From positions 7,555,570-7,619,569 of the forward strand of contig JAFMSR010000012.1 in assembly GCA_022818135.1 (NCBI GenBank): DNA of 64,000 nucleotides. The letters are read 5' to 3'. Shown here in pieces: positions 46,501 to 58,662 of the stretch (position 1 is the stretch's first letter; each line of letters opens with the position of its first letter). The DNA is from Saxidomus purpurata. Taxonomy: Eukaryota; Mollusca; Bivalvia; Venerida; Veneridae. A program made the position numbers and the translations under genes. The notes below the pieces were generated by a model. The model saw only the letters and a program-made list of their open reading frames with translations, made no database searches and was not told where the DNA came from.

Positions 46501-47460
46501 AGTACATTAGTGCAATAGTCACTTCCAGTGACAGCTGAAGTTTCATCTCAGAAATTATTTATCAGGAAATTGTCACTTAAATCAAGGTTCAAGTTTCAGA
46601 AGAAAAAAATTGTTAACGTTGAAGATGACTTTCAGATTGAGATTACTTTGTTAAAAAGCATATTTATAATACAGATTTTGAGGCGCATTAATAACATAGC
46701 TGTATGCTTGGATAACATTGTAAGGAAGCACAACCTACATTCTGCCCTTGAAATGATTTATATATATCAAGTATATGGACAGTTACATTATTTAATATAC
46801 TGTATGCAGTGAAAGGGTTATCATAAGAGATTGTAAATAGACCGATAGCCATAATTTTATTATGTAACAATTTTCTCTGTTAAATTGTACCCTCCTAAAT
46901 TTTTACATTGGTCTCGTCCATCTTTTGAAAGTACCATAGCTTTTGATATGGGTGCTGGCTGAAAATTTACTGACTAAACAGGAAACATAGCAGATTATGA
47001 TCAGGCTGTTCTACTGTGCAGTGAGATCATGATCTGCATCCAGTAATGGTAAGATTTTAAAGCAGCGGAAATGGGGTGGGGTTGGTCACATATAACTCAT
47101 AAACTATTTTTAACAAAAAATCGTGAAACCAGACATCTTACAAATGAATAATCTGTGTGTGATGTTTGCTCACCTTAATTTGTTTCATGGTTTTGGCATT
47201 CTATGTCAAGCATAATTTCATACAATAAAGGGAGGTTATTTATTAAGAAAAAATGGGGTTGGCAAGAGTTCTGGCTCTTTGTTATTGCACATCCTCTTAA
47301 TGTCCTCTACCGCTGTGTGAAATATAAACTCAGTTCCTGACATACTTGTTTAGTTTTGATTCAGGCAAGCATATTACATAAAGGGAGATAATTCAACAAT
47401 GGGATGAGCTATGTTAGTGTGAGTTATGGTTCTTGATCCCTGCACTCGGCGTCAATGACC
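46500..47460. other. Nothing recognised apart from a short palindromic repeat
   Basis: 46985-47040 has a pair of GATCATGATC-like phrases (AGATTATGATCAGGCTG / GAGATCATGATCTGCATC). Similar units are at 19680-19722 and 57065-57115. No gene was seen. Confidence 0.45.
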
Positions 47461-47461
47461 T

Positions 47462-47655
47462 CTACAGTAAACTCTGTTTATAACTCCTTTGGACCATTAA
47501 AATTTTTTCCATATATTTGTCGGAGTTTGTTATATCCATATAACATTTTAGTATAATCAGTAAAGAAAGATAAAAAAACTCGTGAGAAAATTTGTTCCTT
47601 ATATAATGGATTTTCACTATATCTGGAGTCCTTATATGGATGTTACTGTATATGT
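47462..47655. mobile_element. MITE with TACAGTAA ends, about 190 bp
   Basis: CTACAGTAAACTCTGTTTAT at the left, and at the right a sequence whose reverse complement is TACAGTAACATCCATATAAG. Subterminal TAACTCC / GGAGTCC.TATA also match inverted. Confidence 0.5.
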
Positions 47656-49497
47656 AAATTTTTTACCAGTTACTAGTCTTTATAAATTCTACTTTTATAC
47701 CAATAAACCAATTAAGGCTTATCATGTTTATGATACAATGAAGTGTGTGTGTGTGTGTGTAAAGTTAAATTTGCTCTCAAAATAACTTCAAATTAAAGAT
47801 CATTGAGGAAATAAATTTCAAAATGCAAGTCCTTTACTGACCTAAATGGCAACAGGCAGTTGCTCAAGTTGTTATGGATGTTAATTGTTCAATTGGATGC
47901 TAGAGACTGGAAATTTATAAGTAACCTGCCTGGTGAGGCCTTCCACATTTCAAATTTGTTACTATTTATTTGACAATAATTTATTGCAAACAACATGAAA
48001 TTGACATTTTTATCACCCTTTTTAAATACAACATCCATGTTTGAAATTGATTACAACAGTATTTTCATGCACTTTGCATGAGGAACATCTTTTTTGCTTC
48101 AACATTTTAAAAGATCATTGCCATACATCTAGCAATTCAAAATTATTCTTTTTTCTAATTTTGGGAATACAAAAAGAGCATACATGTATCTTGGAAAGAG
48201 GTATGACATATATCCAAAGAGTACATTATTCGGGCAAGCATATACATAAAGGGAGATAATTCAACAATGGGATGAGCTGTTAGTGTGAGTTATGGTTTTT
48301 GATCCCTGCACTCAATCACAAAATAACTCGATAACACAAAATATGAATGATAGTACTATTAGAAAATAGTTACCACAATGATAATGACTACCCATGTAAA
48401 TTGAAGTTAGTTCTGACGTCACATTAATTTGTATGTGACGTCATTTTTAAAGCAAACAATTACACCTTAAGTATAATGTATCTTGTAAGTTTGTATCTTG
48501 ACTGGGCGTACATGTACTAAGGTAACTGGAATTTTGAAAATTGATACTGAAATATTGTTTGTTCAAAATGTGCAAATATGTGGTTTATTAGTCTGTTGTG
48601 TATTTTGTCCTTTTCTCTTGTCGTTGGTAACTTTCATATTGCTTAAAATATTGACAATAATTAAATCTGAGAAATGAACAAATTACTATTTCAAATCATT
48701 TACTTTTTAACACAACTAATTGAACATGTGTGTTGGTTAGGGCATTTTAGTATTTTTTTTCTGTTGTATGCAGAACAAAGGCTGTATATATATATATAGC
48801 AGACAAAGTGAATGCATAACTATTTTAATCATTCCATATCACTTCCTGTCCCAATGATACATTTAAGTACTTAATAGCAGAGTACTTTACCATCCAAGAC
48901 AGATGGCCAAATCGAGTCATATGTTTGGGTGCTCTTTGTAGTTTGCTGTATTTATTAAAAATCCTCACAATGTAAGGAATTCCATTCATTTTATAGGTAC
49001 ATGTACATTGTATTTCAGCTACTGTGGTTCAAATGTAACTACAATGTATACAGACAGCATGAGAAACAGGCATTTAAAAATTCATTTGTTTATTTATAGG
49101 TCACCAAGTTACTAGCCAATTGCAGATCAATGACTTGATTATCTACTCCTGAATGAGGCTGAATGGCGTCTCAAGTACGCAGTTTATCAGTTGGACTTCC
49201 ACCCTTGGAATGAAATATTATGGCACGTACATAAGGATCTACTACATTAACTATAGAAGAGGACAACTTGTTGATTAAACTGAACGACTTGATGAAAGAG
49301 GAAAACTAATCACTGTGTTTCTAGTTTCTATGAAGTACATGTACATACGGAATGAAATTGAGTAATTGTTTCTCATTGTTAGAACAGTGGGACTTTAATG
49401 AAGCATGCTTACGAAGATTTTAATTGGTTTTGTGAAAGCAGTATTGCAGTAATTAAGTGCGAGGAAATTAAGCTGGGGTAGAAAAAACCACAACAGA

Positions 49498-50166
49498 ATG
49501 ACAAGTTGGAAAGAAGGTTTGCATAATATCCATGCAGGGGATGCCAAAGATTTTCTTATCGGAGGGACGTCGACAATGGATCAAGTTTTTCTGTCGCATC
49601 AATGTCCTCACGCCGAGGCAATGGATTACAGTATAGATGTATGCAATAATAAGCTTGATAAGTCTTCGCCGTCTGTAAGTACGGCACGGGAAACCTTCGA
49701 TTTTAGCACGGACAATAAGAAAACGAATTGTTACCAAGTAACATTGTCGTCAGTTGTTCTGATTACCATAACATGCGTTCTGTTACTCGTGTGCCGTGAC
49801 TACATCAGAGATCTGTTAGTTTGGATGGAAAACGTGGACCGTGTAGTCAGCTTTTTGATATTTGTAGTTCTTTATACGATTGTTTCATACCCAATGGCAT
49901 GGGGTGTAATTCTATTAATGTTAGCGTGTGGGTATTTATATGGATTAATATACGGTCCTATAATCGTGGAAGTTTGCAGTGCCGTGGGAGTGGCTATTGC
50001 TCATGTGACGATGAAGAGATTCTGTCGGAGTTTTATAATCAAAAGATTTTATAATGACAACATGACCGCCGTGATTTCAGTTGTAGATGGAAAACATGGT
50101 TTCAAGGTTGTTGCATTAACACGGCTTACTCCATTACCATTTGGCCTCCAAAATAGTTTATTTTCT
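49498..50166 (+). CDS. TMEM64: TMEM64-like exon 1
   Basis: The first ATG gives 223 codons to the GTAAGT donor at 50167. A start at a later in-frame Met (for example at 49576) is possible, since the N-terminus is poorly conserved in the family. Confidence 0.9.
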
Positions 50167-53100
50167 GTAAGTATAACTTTTTTAGTATTAAAATTCTTTC
50201 TAAATACTGTAAATCATTCGCATGAACTTTATCATGTTTATTCTCACGTTTTTTTGTGAGAGTACTTGTTCGCGAATTCATCATTTCTCTAATTAAAAAT
50301 TCTCCGGAAATGAACAATTTCCAGAAACATGCAAAATTGCTTGTTCACAAATTCATGGTCTCATGAATTCAAAGTGATTTAGATTTATATTGAGTTGCCT
50401 GCTTTTAGTGATTCTTAGTCCTTGCCATGAATATTATAGTAATACAATGTCCTGTACATGAAAGATTCCCCTTGAATAGCAATCAATACATTATACAAAT
50501 CTAATGATAATTGTTAATTTAAAAATCTTCTGAAAGATTTATTTCGCATAAATTTAGTGCCATTAGAAAATTCTCTTGTCTGCTCACAAAAAGTGAAAAA
50601 AAAAATTCACGTACAAATTTTCCAATTTACAGTGATTTATGCCTATCATACATGTACATGTACCTCTAAATTGTCAAATAGCAAAAACAAATAAGATATA
50701 AAAGTTTTTTTTTTCTCAAGAATTTGAATCATAATTTTGATAGAAAGATATTCAACACTATACAAACATGTACATGTACAGGTTATGTTGCATTTCATTT
50801 GCAGTATACATGTACCACAGTTTAAAAACTAGATCGTGTCATAACTATAATATACTGGATATATATAGATCTACATGATATATGTAAACCTGGGTTTAAG
50901 GTGCAACCTTACATTTTTACATTCTTACACTACAGTCAACCCTGACCTTGCGACCACCTGAGTTAAGCAACTACCTGACATATGCAACCACTTTATATTC
51001 CTCCTTTGTAATGGAAGATGATATCAATTTATCCTGAGTTAAGAGACCACCTGTCTTAAGAGACCACAATTCAAGCTTCCTCTGTGTGGTCGCTTAAGAC
51101 AGGTTTGACTGTATTGTCATTTCGTCTCATTATCTTCTGCTGTGAAACGAAAAGGGGATATAGCAATAGTCTCCTTCTGTCTGTCTGTCTGTGCCCAAAA
51201 AAGTTGGGTTTAAGTGGCTTACATATGGCAACAATTGGTAACAGTTAATTCTCTCTGATATCATTCATTCTGTTTTGGTAATGTAGCTATTTTATGGCTT
51301 ATGTGGCTAAAAATGAACAATAGATAGAACGAAAGAATAGCCACACAACTGCCAATTTTGAGTATGTCTGTTCTTCAATCCATCTGTAACATTTCCTGTC
51401 CACTCTATCTCTCCTTAACCCCTTTTCTTGAAGGATGTTTATGAAACTCGGGTGAGATGTTCACCTCATCAAGAGGATGTCGTTTTAATTCTCAATTGCA
51501 AAACAAGTCCTTACAACTGAGATTAACCACTCTCGAGACTCACTCCAGATGGAAACAATCTCAATGATAGATATCTCGGCAGTGTTGAAGTACCTGTAAG
51601 ACACTAACGTCTTGGCATTGGTGGAGATAGAACACGGGACCCTCCGATCCCAAGGTGAACATGATACCACTGCACCATGGTGGCTCCAAATTGTTCTTTT
51701 AAAATAATATGGAGTAAGTAATGCCATAATTATATGAAATGGGGGGAACAGCCTGCATGTTGTCTTAGGCGACAAGGAAAATCAATCACCTTTACATAAT
51801 TAAAATCATGTAAACAATTCAACTTTCAAAAATTGTTAGAATGGAAACAAATTGTACTCTTGACTGAAATACTTGTAAGTATATCACGCTTTGTAGTTCA
51901 GATGCTTCATAGGTAACAACTACACATCTGAACTCCACACCATGATGTAGTATAAGCAATATCGTATGCCTGTCATATAAAATACTAGTACTTAATCTTG
52001 ATTGGCATAAAGCGATCACATGCTGGGTCCGCAAAAGTATGTTGTAGACCAGGGAAATAATGGAAACTTTTTTGGAAAGGCGGATTTCAATACGGCATTT
52101 CTGTTATATTTTTGCGTATTTTCACTACCTTTTATGAGGTATACAATATAATAATTTTAGACTAATGTTGAGGTCAATAGATATTTTTATGGACCTAAAC
52201 AACTATTATATTGACCTCAACATATAGTTTATAATTGTATAGTATATTGCTCAAAAGAGTAGGGAATGTTTCTGTTTAACAGTGAAGATGAAGCTTGTTC
52301 ATGGTGACTCAAGTTTGAACTTTATATCTATAACTGCGTAGATGAAATGAGGAGGTCAAAGTCATCTGCTTAATTGCATATGATCAGTATAAACTAATTG
52401 TACTATAAGTTTGTAAAATGATGATAACATTTGTTTACAATTCTGATAATGATTTGTGACATTCTTTTGTAGAGAAAGTGACCATTTTGGGGTTGGGGTG
52501 GGTCTATTTTGTGCAGCTGATATGATGAGTTCTTCCTGTTAAATATCATAGTATTTCATGAATTTCAATGATTTCAACCAAGCATCTATCCTGGCATACA
52601 AATGCCTGAAGATGTTCTAATTAATTTGCATGTGGAGGCGCAGTGTGGCAGTGGTAGCGCATTCACCTCAGGATTGGAAGGTCCTGGGTTCGATCCCTAT
52701 CCATGCCGTGGCGGTTGTGTCCTTAGGCAAGACACAAATATTTCCACATTGATTCTCTCTCTCTCTTTAAGATTGATTTCATCTGGAGTGAGTCTCGAGA
52801 GAGATTAATCTAAAGTTGTAAGAACTTGTTTTCAATCAAGAATAAATAAATTAGTATACAAATTAATTTGCATACTGTAAGTCAGTGTTAAATTCACAAG
52901 ACAAAAAGTTTTGGTCAGTTCACTAGACCATCAATTACAAATGAGCGTTTCCACTGGTACACTCTGTTATAGCAATATCAGTCATTTCCAGAGAACTTTA
53001 AATAAGCCAAGTGATGAATGTAATTGCGCAAAAATGTGAAAATAAAGTTCTCGCAAATAATTCATGATTTACAGTTCATACAGTTACTGATATATTACAG

Positions 53101-56100
53101 TACAGTTTAACCATGTTCAAGTGTTTGCAAACTGAACATGTTTATAGCTTAAAGATGTTGTGGGAACTTTTGGTCATTAACCCCAAAGATAAATGACAAT
53201 AGGTCAGTTTAGCAAAATAGATCAAAGTATCTACTGTTTTGAAATGAATGTCAGAAAGGGTCAATGTCTCAATGTCTCTTGGTTGATCTGTCAGAAAGGG
53301 TCAATGTCTCAATGTCTTTTGGTTGAAAATGAATGTCAGCAAGGGTTATTGTCTCAAGTTTCTCCTGATTGCAAATAAATGTTGCAAAGGGTCATTGTCT
53401 TATATGGTTCTTACCCCATGATATTGTTTGATATATTTTCTTACTGACTAAGAGCTATTTACACCACATGTTGAAGTGCATTAACAGCAGGCATGCTTAA
53501 AGGCACACACATTTATGCATGAATGTTCCAACATTTTTTCGCTGACTGTTAAAATGGAGTATAAAGAGGTGATTGTAGCCTATTGCCAACATTTAAGATA
53601 TAGAAGTAGGAGAACTTTGTAAAATGATGGACTTAGATTCATTGTAAGTAATTGGTTGAATTATGGAATTAATCTAGTTCCTTTATTTGGTCCGGATTTG
53701 GGGTCATTATAACTATACTAGTAGTTGAAGGTCAAGGTCACAGGATGCTGACAGTTGAAATATTGTTGCTGTTCATCTCCTAAACCCCTTGTTGGATTTC
53801 ATCAAACTTGGTTTGAAACTATACTAGTAAGAAAGCATTGAGTTGAATTTTTGGGAGGAGCTGTCGTACCCCAGTGAGTTTTTGGGAAGAGCAACTGTCC
53901 TACCCCTGTGAGTTATTTGGAGGAGCTGTCTTACCCCAATGAGCTTTGGGGAGCAACTGTCCTACCCAAGTGAGTTTTGGGGAGGAGCTGTCTTACCCCA
54001 TTGAGCTTTGGGGAGGAGCTGTCTTACCCCAGTGAGTTTTGGGGAGGAGCAGTCCTACCCCAGTGAGTTTTGGACAGGAGCTGTCGTACCCCAGTGAGCT
54101 TTGGGGAGGAGCTGTCCTACCCCAGTGAGTTTTGGGCAGGAGCAGTCCTACCCCAGTGAGTTTTGGGGAGGAGCTATCTTACCCCAGTGAGCTTTTGGGA
54201 GGAGCTGTCCTACCCCAGTGAGTTTTGGGGAGGAGCTGTCTTACCCCAGTGAGTTTTGGGGAGGAGCTGTCTTACCCAAGTGAGTTTTGGGGAGGAGCAG
54301 TCCTACCCCAGTGAGTTTTGGGGAGGAGCTGTCTTACCGCAATGAGCTTCGGGGAGGAGCTGTTTTACCCCAGTGAGTTTTGGGGAGGAGCTGTTTTACC
54401 CTAGTGAGTTTTGGGGAGGAGCTGTCTTACCCCAGTGAGTTTTGGGGAGGAGCTGTCTGGGGAGGAGCAGTCCTACCCTAGTGAGTTTTGGGCAGGAGCT
54501 GTCTTACCCCAGTGAGTTTTGGGGAGGAGCTGTCTTACCCCAGTGAGTTTTGGGGAGGAGCTGTCTTACCCCAGTGAGTTTTGAGGAGGAGCTGTCTTAC
54601 CCCAGTGAGTTTTGGGCAGGAGCTGTCTTACCCCAGTGAGTTTTGGGCAGGAGCTGTCTTACCCCAGTGAGTTTTGGGGAGGAGCTGTCCTACCCCAGTG
54701 AGTTTTGGGGAGGAGCTGTCCTATATATACCCCAGTGAGTTTTTAGCTCACCTGGCTACGCCAGGGTGAGCTTTTCTGATCGATGATTGTCCGTTGTCTG
54801 TCGTCCGTCAACATTTTGATTCAAATGACATCTCCTCTGAAACCTCTAGGCCAATGTTGATAAAACTATGCAGGAATGTTCCTTGCATGAAGCTCTACCA
54901 AAATTGTTCAAAGAATTCCATTCCATGGAGAACTCTGGTTGCTATGGCAATAAATAGGAAAAACTTTAAAAATCTTCTTCTCTGAAACCACAAGGCCTAG
55001 AGCTAAGATATTTGGCATGTAGCATTGTCTAGTGGACCTCTACCAAGATTGTTCAAATTATGACCCCTGGGTCAAAATTGACCCCGCGCGGGTGGGCCTT
55101 TAGTTTTTGCATAGGAATATATAGGGAAAACTTAAAAAATCTTCTTCTCTGAAACCACAAGGCCTAGGGCTAAGATATTTGGCATGTAGCATTGTCTAGT
55201 AGACCTCTACCAAGATTGTTCAAATTATGACCCCTGGGTCAAAATTGACCCCGCACAGGGGGTCACTTAGTTTTGCATAGGAATATATAGGAAAAACTTA
55301 AAAAATCTTCTTCTCTGAAACCACAGGACCTAGAGCTTAGATATTTGGCATGTAGCATTGGCTAGTGGACCTCTACCAAGATTGTTCAAATTATGACCCC
55401 CGGGTCAAAATTGACCCTGCCCCGGAGGTCACTTAGTTTTGCATAGGAATATATAGGGAAAACTTAAAAAATCTTCTTCTCTGAAACCACAAGGCCTAGA
55501 GCTTAGATATTTGGCATGTAGCATTGGCTAGTGGACCTCTACAAAGATTGTTCAAATTATGAGCCCCGGATCAAAATTGACCCTGCACCGGGGGTCACTT
55601 AGTTTTACATAGGCTTATATAGTAAAAAGTTAAAAAATCTTCTTCTCTGAAACCACAAGGCCTAGAGCTTAGATATTTGGCAGGTAGCATTGGCTAGTGG
55701 ACCTCTACCAAGATTGTTCAAATTATGACCCCCGGGTCAAAATTGACCCCGCACCGGGGGTCACTTAGTTTTGCATAGGAATATATAGGAAAAACTTTAA
55801 AAATCTTCTTCTCTGAAACCACAAGGCCTAGAGCTTAGATATTTGGCATGTAGCATTGCCTAGTAGACCTCTTTAAAGTTTGTTCAAATTATGCCCCTGG
55901 GGTCAAAATTGACCTTGCCCGGGGGGGGGGGGCGGTCATTTGTTTTACAAAGGCGTATATAGGAAAACTGATTTGGTATATAACATTAGCTAGTGATCTT
56001 CCACCAGGCAAGTGGACTTGTACCAAGGTGAGCGATATAGGGCCATCTTGGCCCTCTTGTTCCCTTTGGGAGGGGGAGACATGGTGTTTTTTTGTTTGTT

Positions 56101-57436
56101 TTGTTTTTCTTCAAAAAAACAGTTCTAGTTCTAATTTGTTTTTCTTATGTATGTTGCTGCAGCTGAGACATTACAATTTGAAAAAAAAGTTTTATATAAA
56201 TCACATGCCCTGAGATCTAATGATCATGAGTTTAGAACTGTTTCAGCTAGATAACCTCAAACTGATTCTATAAAAGCTGGATAGAATGTTTTCGGGGAAT
56301 ACTTATTAATTTATTATCTGTTTGCAAGCTGTCATCTTTTATTTTTTATGAAGATATAAGATAATATCAGAGAGACTAGTCTATTGATTGCACCATATGT
56401 ACCGGTATTGTATTACTGTATGACCCATATTCATGCTATCAAATACATTCTTGAGTGGCATCAATAGAATTAATAATAACGGGAAATCAAATCTTTCTGA
56501 GTTATAAAAGAACTTTTCTACTATCCGACAGTTTAACATATAATTCATAAATGTATACAATGTACATCCAAGACGACTACAAAACAAAAGCAGTGTAATA
56601 ACAAGTTTAGAGTGGTAGCATGTTCTCCTCAGGATCGTAGGGTCCTGGGTTTGGATCCCAACCAGTGCCACAGCAGTAACTGTTGTGTCCTTGAAGCAAG
56701 ACACAGATATTTCCACATTATGTGTGTCTCTGTCTCTGAGACTTGTGTGTGTGTGTCTCTCTCTCTCCCTCCCTCCCTCGCTCTCTCTCTTCTAGATTGT
56801 TCTCATCTGGAACGAGTCTCTGGAGTTGTAAGAACTTGTTTCGCAATAGTGAATAAATAAATTAGTATCTATAAATTAAATTTAATTCGAATAAAATGAT
56901 GTTATGATAATATAATGTACCTACTCGTTATCAAAAGGAGAAGAGGTGTACAATATATAATTACGTACTTCTGTAGGTGATAATTACTATGGATGATTTC
57001 TCTCCAAAGTTGAATTGTTTACAGAGAAAATTGTTTATATTTTAACTAGCTTACCCTTCCATTGTGACGAGTGCAGATCATGATCAGCCTGCACATGTAA
57101 TTTGATCATGATCTTCACTATTAAGTCAATAACGCCTATAACCTATATGAGGGACTGTCCAGCCTCAATCACAGACAAGCCTGTTGTAGAAAAACAGCGT
57201 AATCGGGATTTTAAAGAAAATAATTAAAACACATTGTACTCTATTAACAGTGAATTGTTTGTTTTCCATTTCAGTTAACTGATATACCTTTGTTGTCATA
57301 TGTGTCTGCATCCAGTTTAGGAATGTTGCCAACCGCTGTGCTCAATTGTTATATGGGGACAACTTTACGTTCCATGAATGATATACTTACAGACGAAACT
57401 AACCAGACCACAGGTTGGATAATCCTTACAGTTCAG
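49498..57436 (+). CDS. TMEM64: TMEM64-like VTT/DedA-domain membrane protein (last exon not found)
   Basis: Exons 49498-50166 and 57275-57436 join in phase 0 (GTAAGT donor, TTTCAG acceptor). Residues 1-80 are hydrophilic. TM segments follow at about 82-100 and through V-S-F-L-I-F-V-V-L-Y-T-I-V-S-Y-P. The family signature comes next: W-G-V-I-L, C-G-Y-L-Y-G, I-A-H-V, K-V-V-A-L-T-R-L-T-P-L-P-F-G-L-Q-N-S-L-F-S, then exon 2 with S-S-L-G-M-L-P-T and Y-M-G-T-T-L-R-S-M. These match human TMEM64 block for block (L-Q-N-A-V-F-S, Y-L-G-T-T-L-R-T-M). VTT-domain proteins work in ER-related membranes; TMEM64 has been tied to calcium and Wnt signalling in vertebrates. If not spliced at 57437 the frame reads on 17 codons to a stop at 57485, which would truncate the last helix, so a further exon beyond the window is more likely. 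Confidence 0.9.
50931..51113. mobile_element. MITE with TACAGTCAA ends (183 bp)
   Basis: TACAGTCAACCCTGACCTTG at the left and CAGGTTTGACTGTA at the right are terminal inverted repeats. The interior has repeated AGTTAAG.GACCACCTG. Ends in TA point to Tc1/mariner-type mobilisation. It lies in the TMEM64-like intron. Confidence 0.7.
51485..51690 (-). mobile_element. tRNA-derived SINE (minus)
   Basis: Reverse complement of the SINE body: GCAAAACAAGTCCTTACAAC at the left, CTCGAGACTCACTCCAGATG in the middle, and a tRNA-like head with GGGACCCTCCGATCCCA near 51635. The tail is at the low-coordinate end. Confidence 0.75.
52633..52865 (+). mobile_element. tRNA-derived SINE (plus)
   Basis: A-box-like TGGCAGTGGTAGCGC, B box GGTTCGATCCC, then the shared body (CCTTAGGCAAGACACAAATA, TTTCATCTGGAGTGAGTCTC) and tail AATAAATAAATTAGTATA. 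It is the best-preserved copy of the family in the window. Confidence 0.82.
53850..54744 (+). repeat. 31-bp minisatellite, roughly 28 units
   Basis: The unit is GTGAGTTTTGGGGAGGAGCTGTCTTACCCCA (written here in two parts: GTGAGTTTTGGGGAGG + AGCTGTCTTACCCCA). The main variants are GGGG/GGGC, CTGTC/CAGTC and CTTAC/CCTAC. The 31-bp period is not a multiple of three, so it is non-coding. It lies in the TMEM64-like intron and is ended by a satellite element inserted in its last unit. Confidence 0.9.
54741..56061 (+). mobile_element. Satellite-bearing element with AGCTCACC hairpin start and CTCTTGTT end
   Basis: The 5' hairpin AGCTCACCTGG / CCAGGGTGAGCT is at 54745-54772, then a leader with TCGATGATTGTCCGTTGTC. 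About six monomers of roughly 166 bp follow (CTTCTTCTCTGAAACCACAA, GGTCAAAATTGACCC). The 3' end is GGTGAGCGATATA, then the hairpin GGGCC-ATCTT-GGCCC, then TCTTGTT at 56061. There is no ORF across monomers. A non-autonomous Helitron-like origin is inferred. Confidence 0.82.
56606..56870 (+). mobile_element. tRNA-derived SINE (plus, diverged)
   Basis: Head with GGTCCTGGGTTTGGATCCCA, then AAGCAAGACACAGATATTTC, an expanded CTCTCTCCCTCCCTC tract and GTTGTAAGAACTTGTTTCGC. Same family as at 52633. Confidence 0.75.
57275..57436 (+). CDS. TMEM64: TMEM64-like exon 2
   Basis: The acceptor CATTTCAG ends at 57274 and the donor GTTTGT follows CAG at 57437. It encodes L-T-D-I-P-L-L-S-Y-V-S-A-S-S-L-G-M-L-P-T and G-T-T-L-R-S-M, ending I-I-L-T-V-Q on a codon boundary. 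Confidence 0.88.
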
Positions 57437-57739
57437 GTTTGTATATTGATTGTATTACACACCACGTTGACTGCCTTGGTAGTCTAAGGTAATATACGTG
57501 ATGATTCAATTTTCGCCATTTTTGCAAATTTCCTACTTCACTAATATTATTTTCACATAGATTTACTAATTCTCCTTTTGTGCATTTAAAAATAGGAATC
57601 TTAACTTGACTCTTCTGTGAACAATGGTCATGTGTCAAACCAAACACAAAAGAACTTTGGCCCCACTTGTGGCCCCAGTTACAACAGGTCCTCAGGGATT
57701 CTTATCAAATCAGCACATTAGCTAGCATATTGGGCTAGC

Positions 57740-57965
57740 ATATCCCAGGGTGTTTAACATTTTGGAATCCCAGCCTGAGCATGAGATGTGTCCTGGGCAA
57801 AGACACTGATGCCACATGTGCCCCAGTCCACCCAGCTGTAAATGGGGAGCAGTGATGAAAAACTCTCAGCCCCTTTCTGGCAAATGTGATGACATCTGGA
57901 ATGAGTGTTCAAGAGCAATTCAGTAAGCTATGGAGCTTTCTTCGTAATCAAACTAAAATAAATTT
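57740..57965 (+). mobile_element. SINE-like element of a second family
   Basis: GTGTCCTGGGCAAAGACACT, CCCAGTCCACCCAGCTGTAA, then GATGACATCTGGAATGAGTG and AATCAAACTAAAATAAAT. The order of blocks parallels the tRNA-derived SINE but the sequence is distinct. The tRNA head is weak. Confidence 0.5.
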
Positions 57966-58660
57966 GTTGGTCAAGAAGTTTGAAGCTTGTGAGTTAAAAT
58001 GTAGTACAAAATGCAGTACAAAGCATAGACATTGATTTGTCAATGATACTTATGTAAGAGAATGGCTATGTGATAATTGGTACTGTCAGAAAGTGAGCAT
58101 GAAAATCAATAGAACGATAATTGGATGTTATCAGGCACCTAATGTGAAGATCATTATCAATCATTCTTGAAACATCAAGTGCATGTTTACCTTGGAAGCA
58201 CAGTGTCCAAGATAATGCGGATGCTAATAGCTTTGTATTATTGTCATAATATATAAAACCATCTTATCGTTATGTTATTTGTGGCTACAGGGGAATTACG
58301 CTAACAGATTGCGAAATAAAAGAAATCTGGCCAATCTACCATTTAGCAAGCTTGCACTACTTACTCTAACATAGATCAATATTATTAATTTAAATCTAAC
58401 TCATTAATTATTCATTAAGTTGGGGTTTTTTTGAATACTTTTCCAAAAATATATGTGCCTCTGCTGAAAAGATTTGCTCTTGCTATGGAGAATTATTTTT
58501 CTACCGTGGAATATTTGCTGTCTTTTGGGAGCTCCTGTATTAGTATTGTTATGTTATAAAAGTAGATAATGATCTGCTTCTATATCTCAAATGAAATTTA
58601 TTTCAAGCTGAAGGTAATATTGATTTTCTAAATTGAAAATCTACTTGTAGAAGTATATTA
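57966..58660. other. Nothing recognised
   Basis: Searched for the missing TMEM64-like exon. No acceptor followed by a hydrophobic helix and the family's basic tail was found. Confidence 0.4.
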
Positions 58661-58662
58661 TT

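Noticed and set aside
49821..50054. 77-residue ORF overlapping TMEM64-like exon 1 in another frame
   Set aside because: It is a shadow frame of the strongly supported VTT-domain exon.
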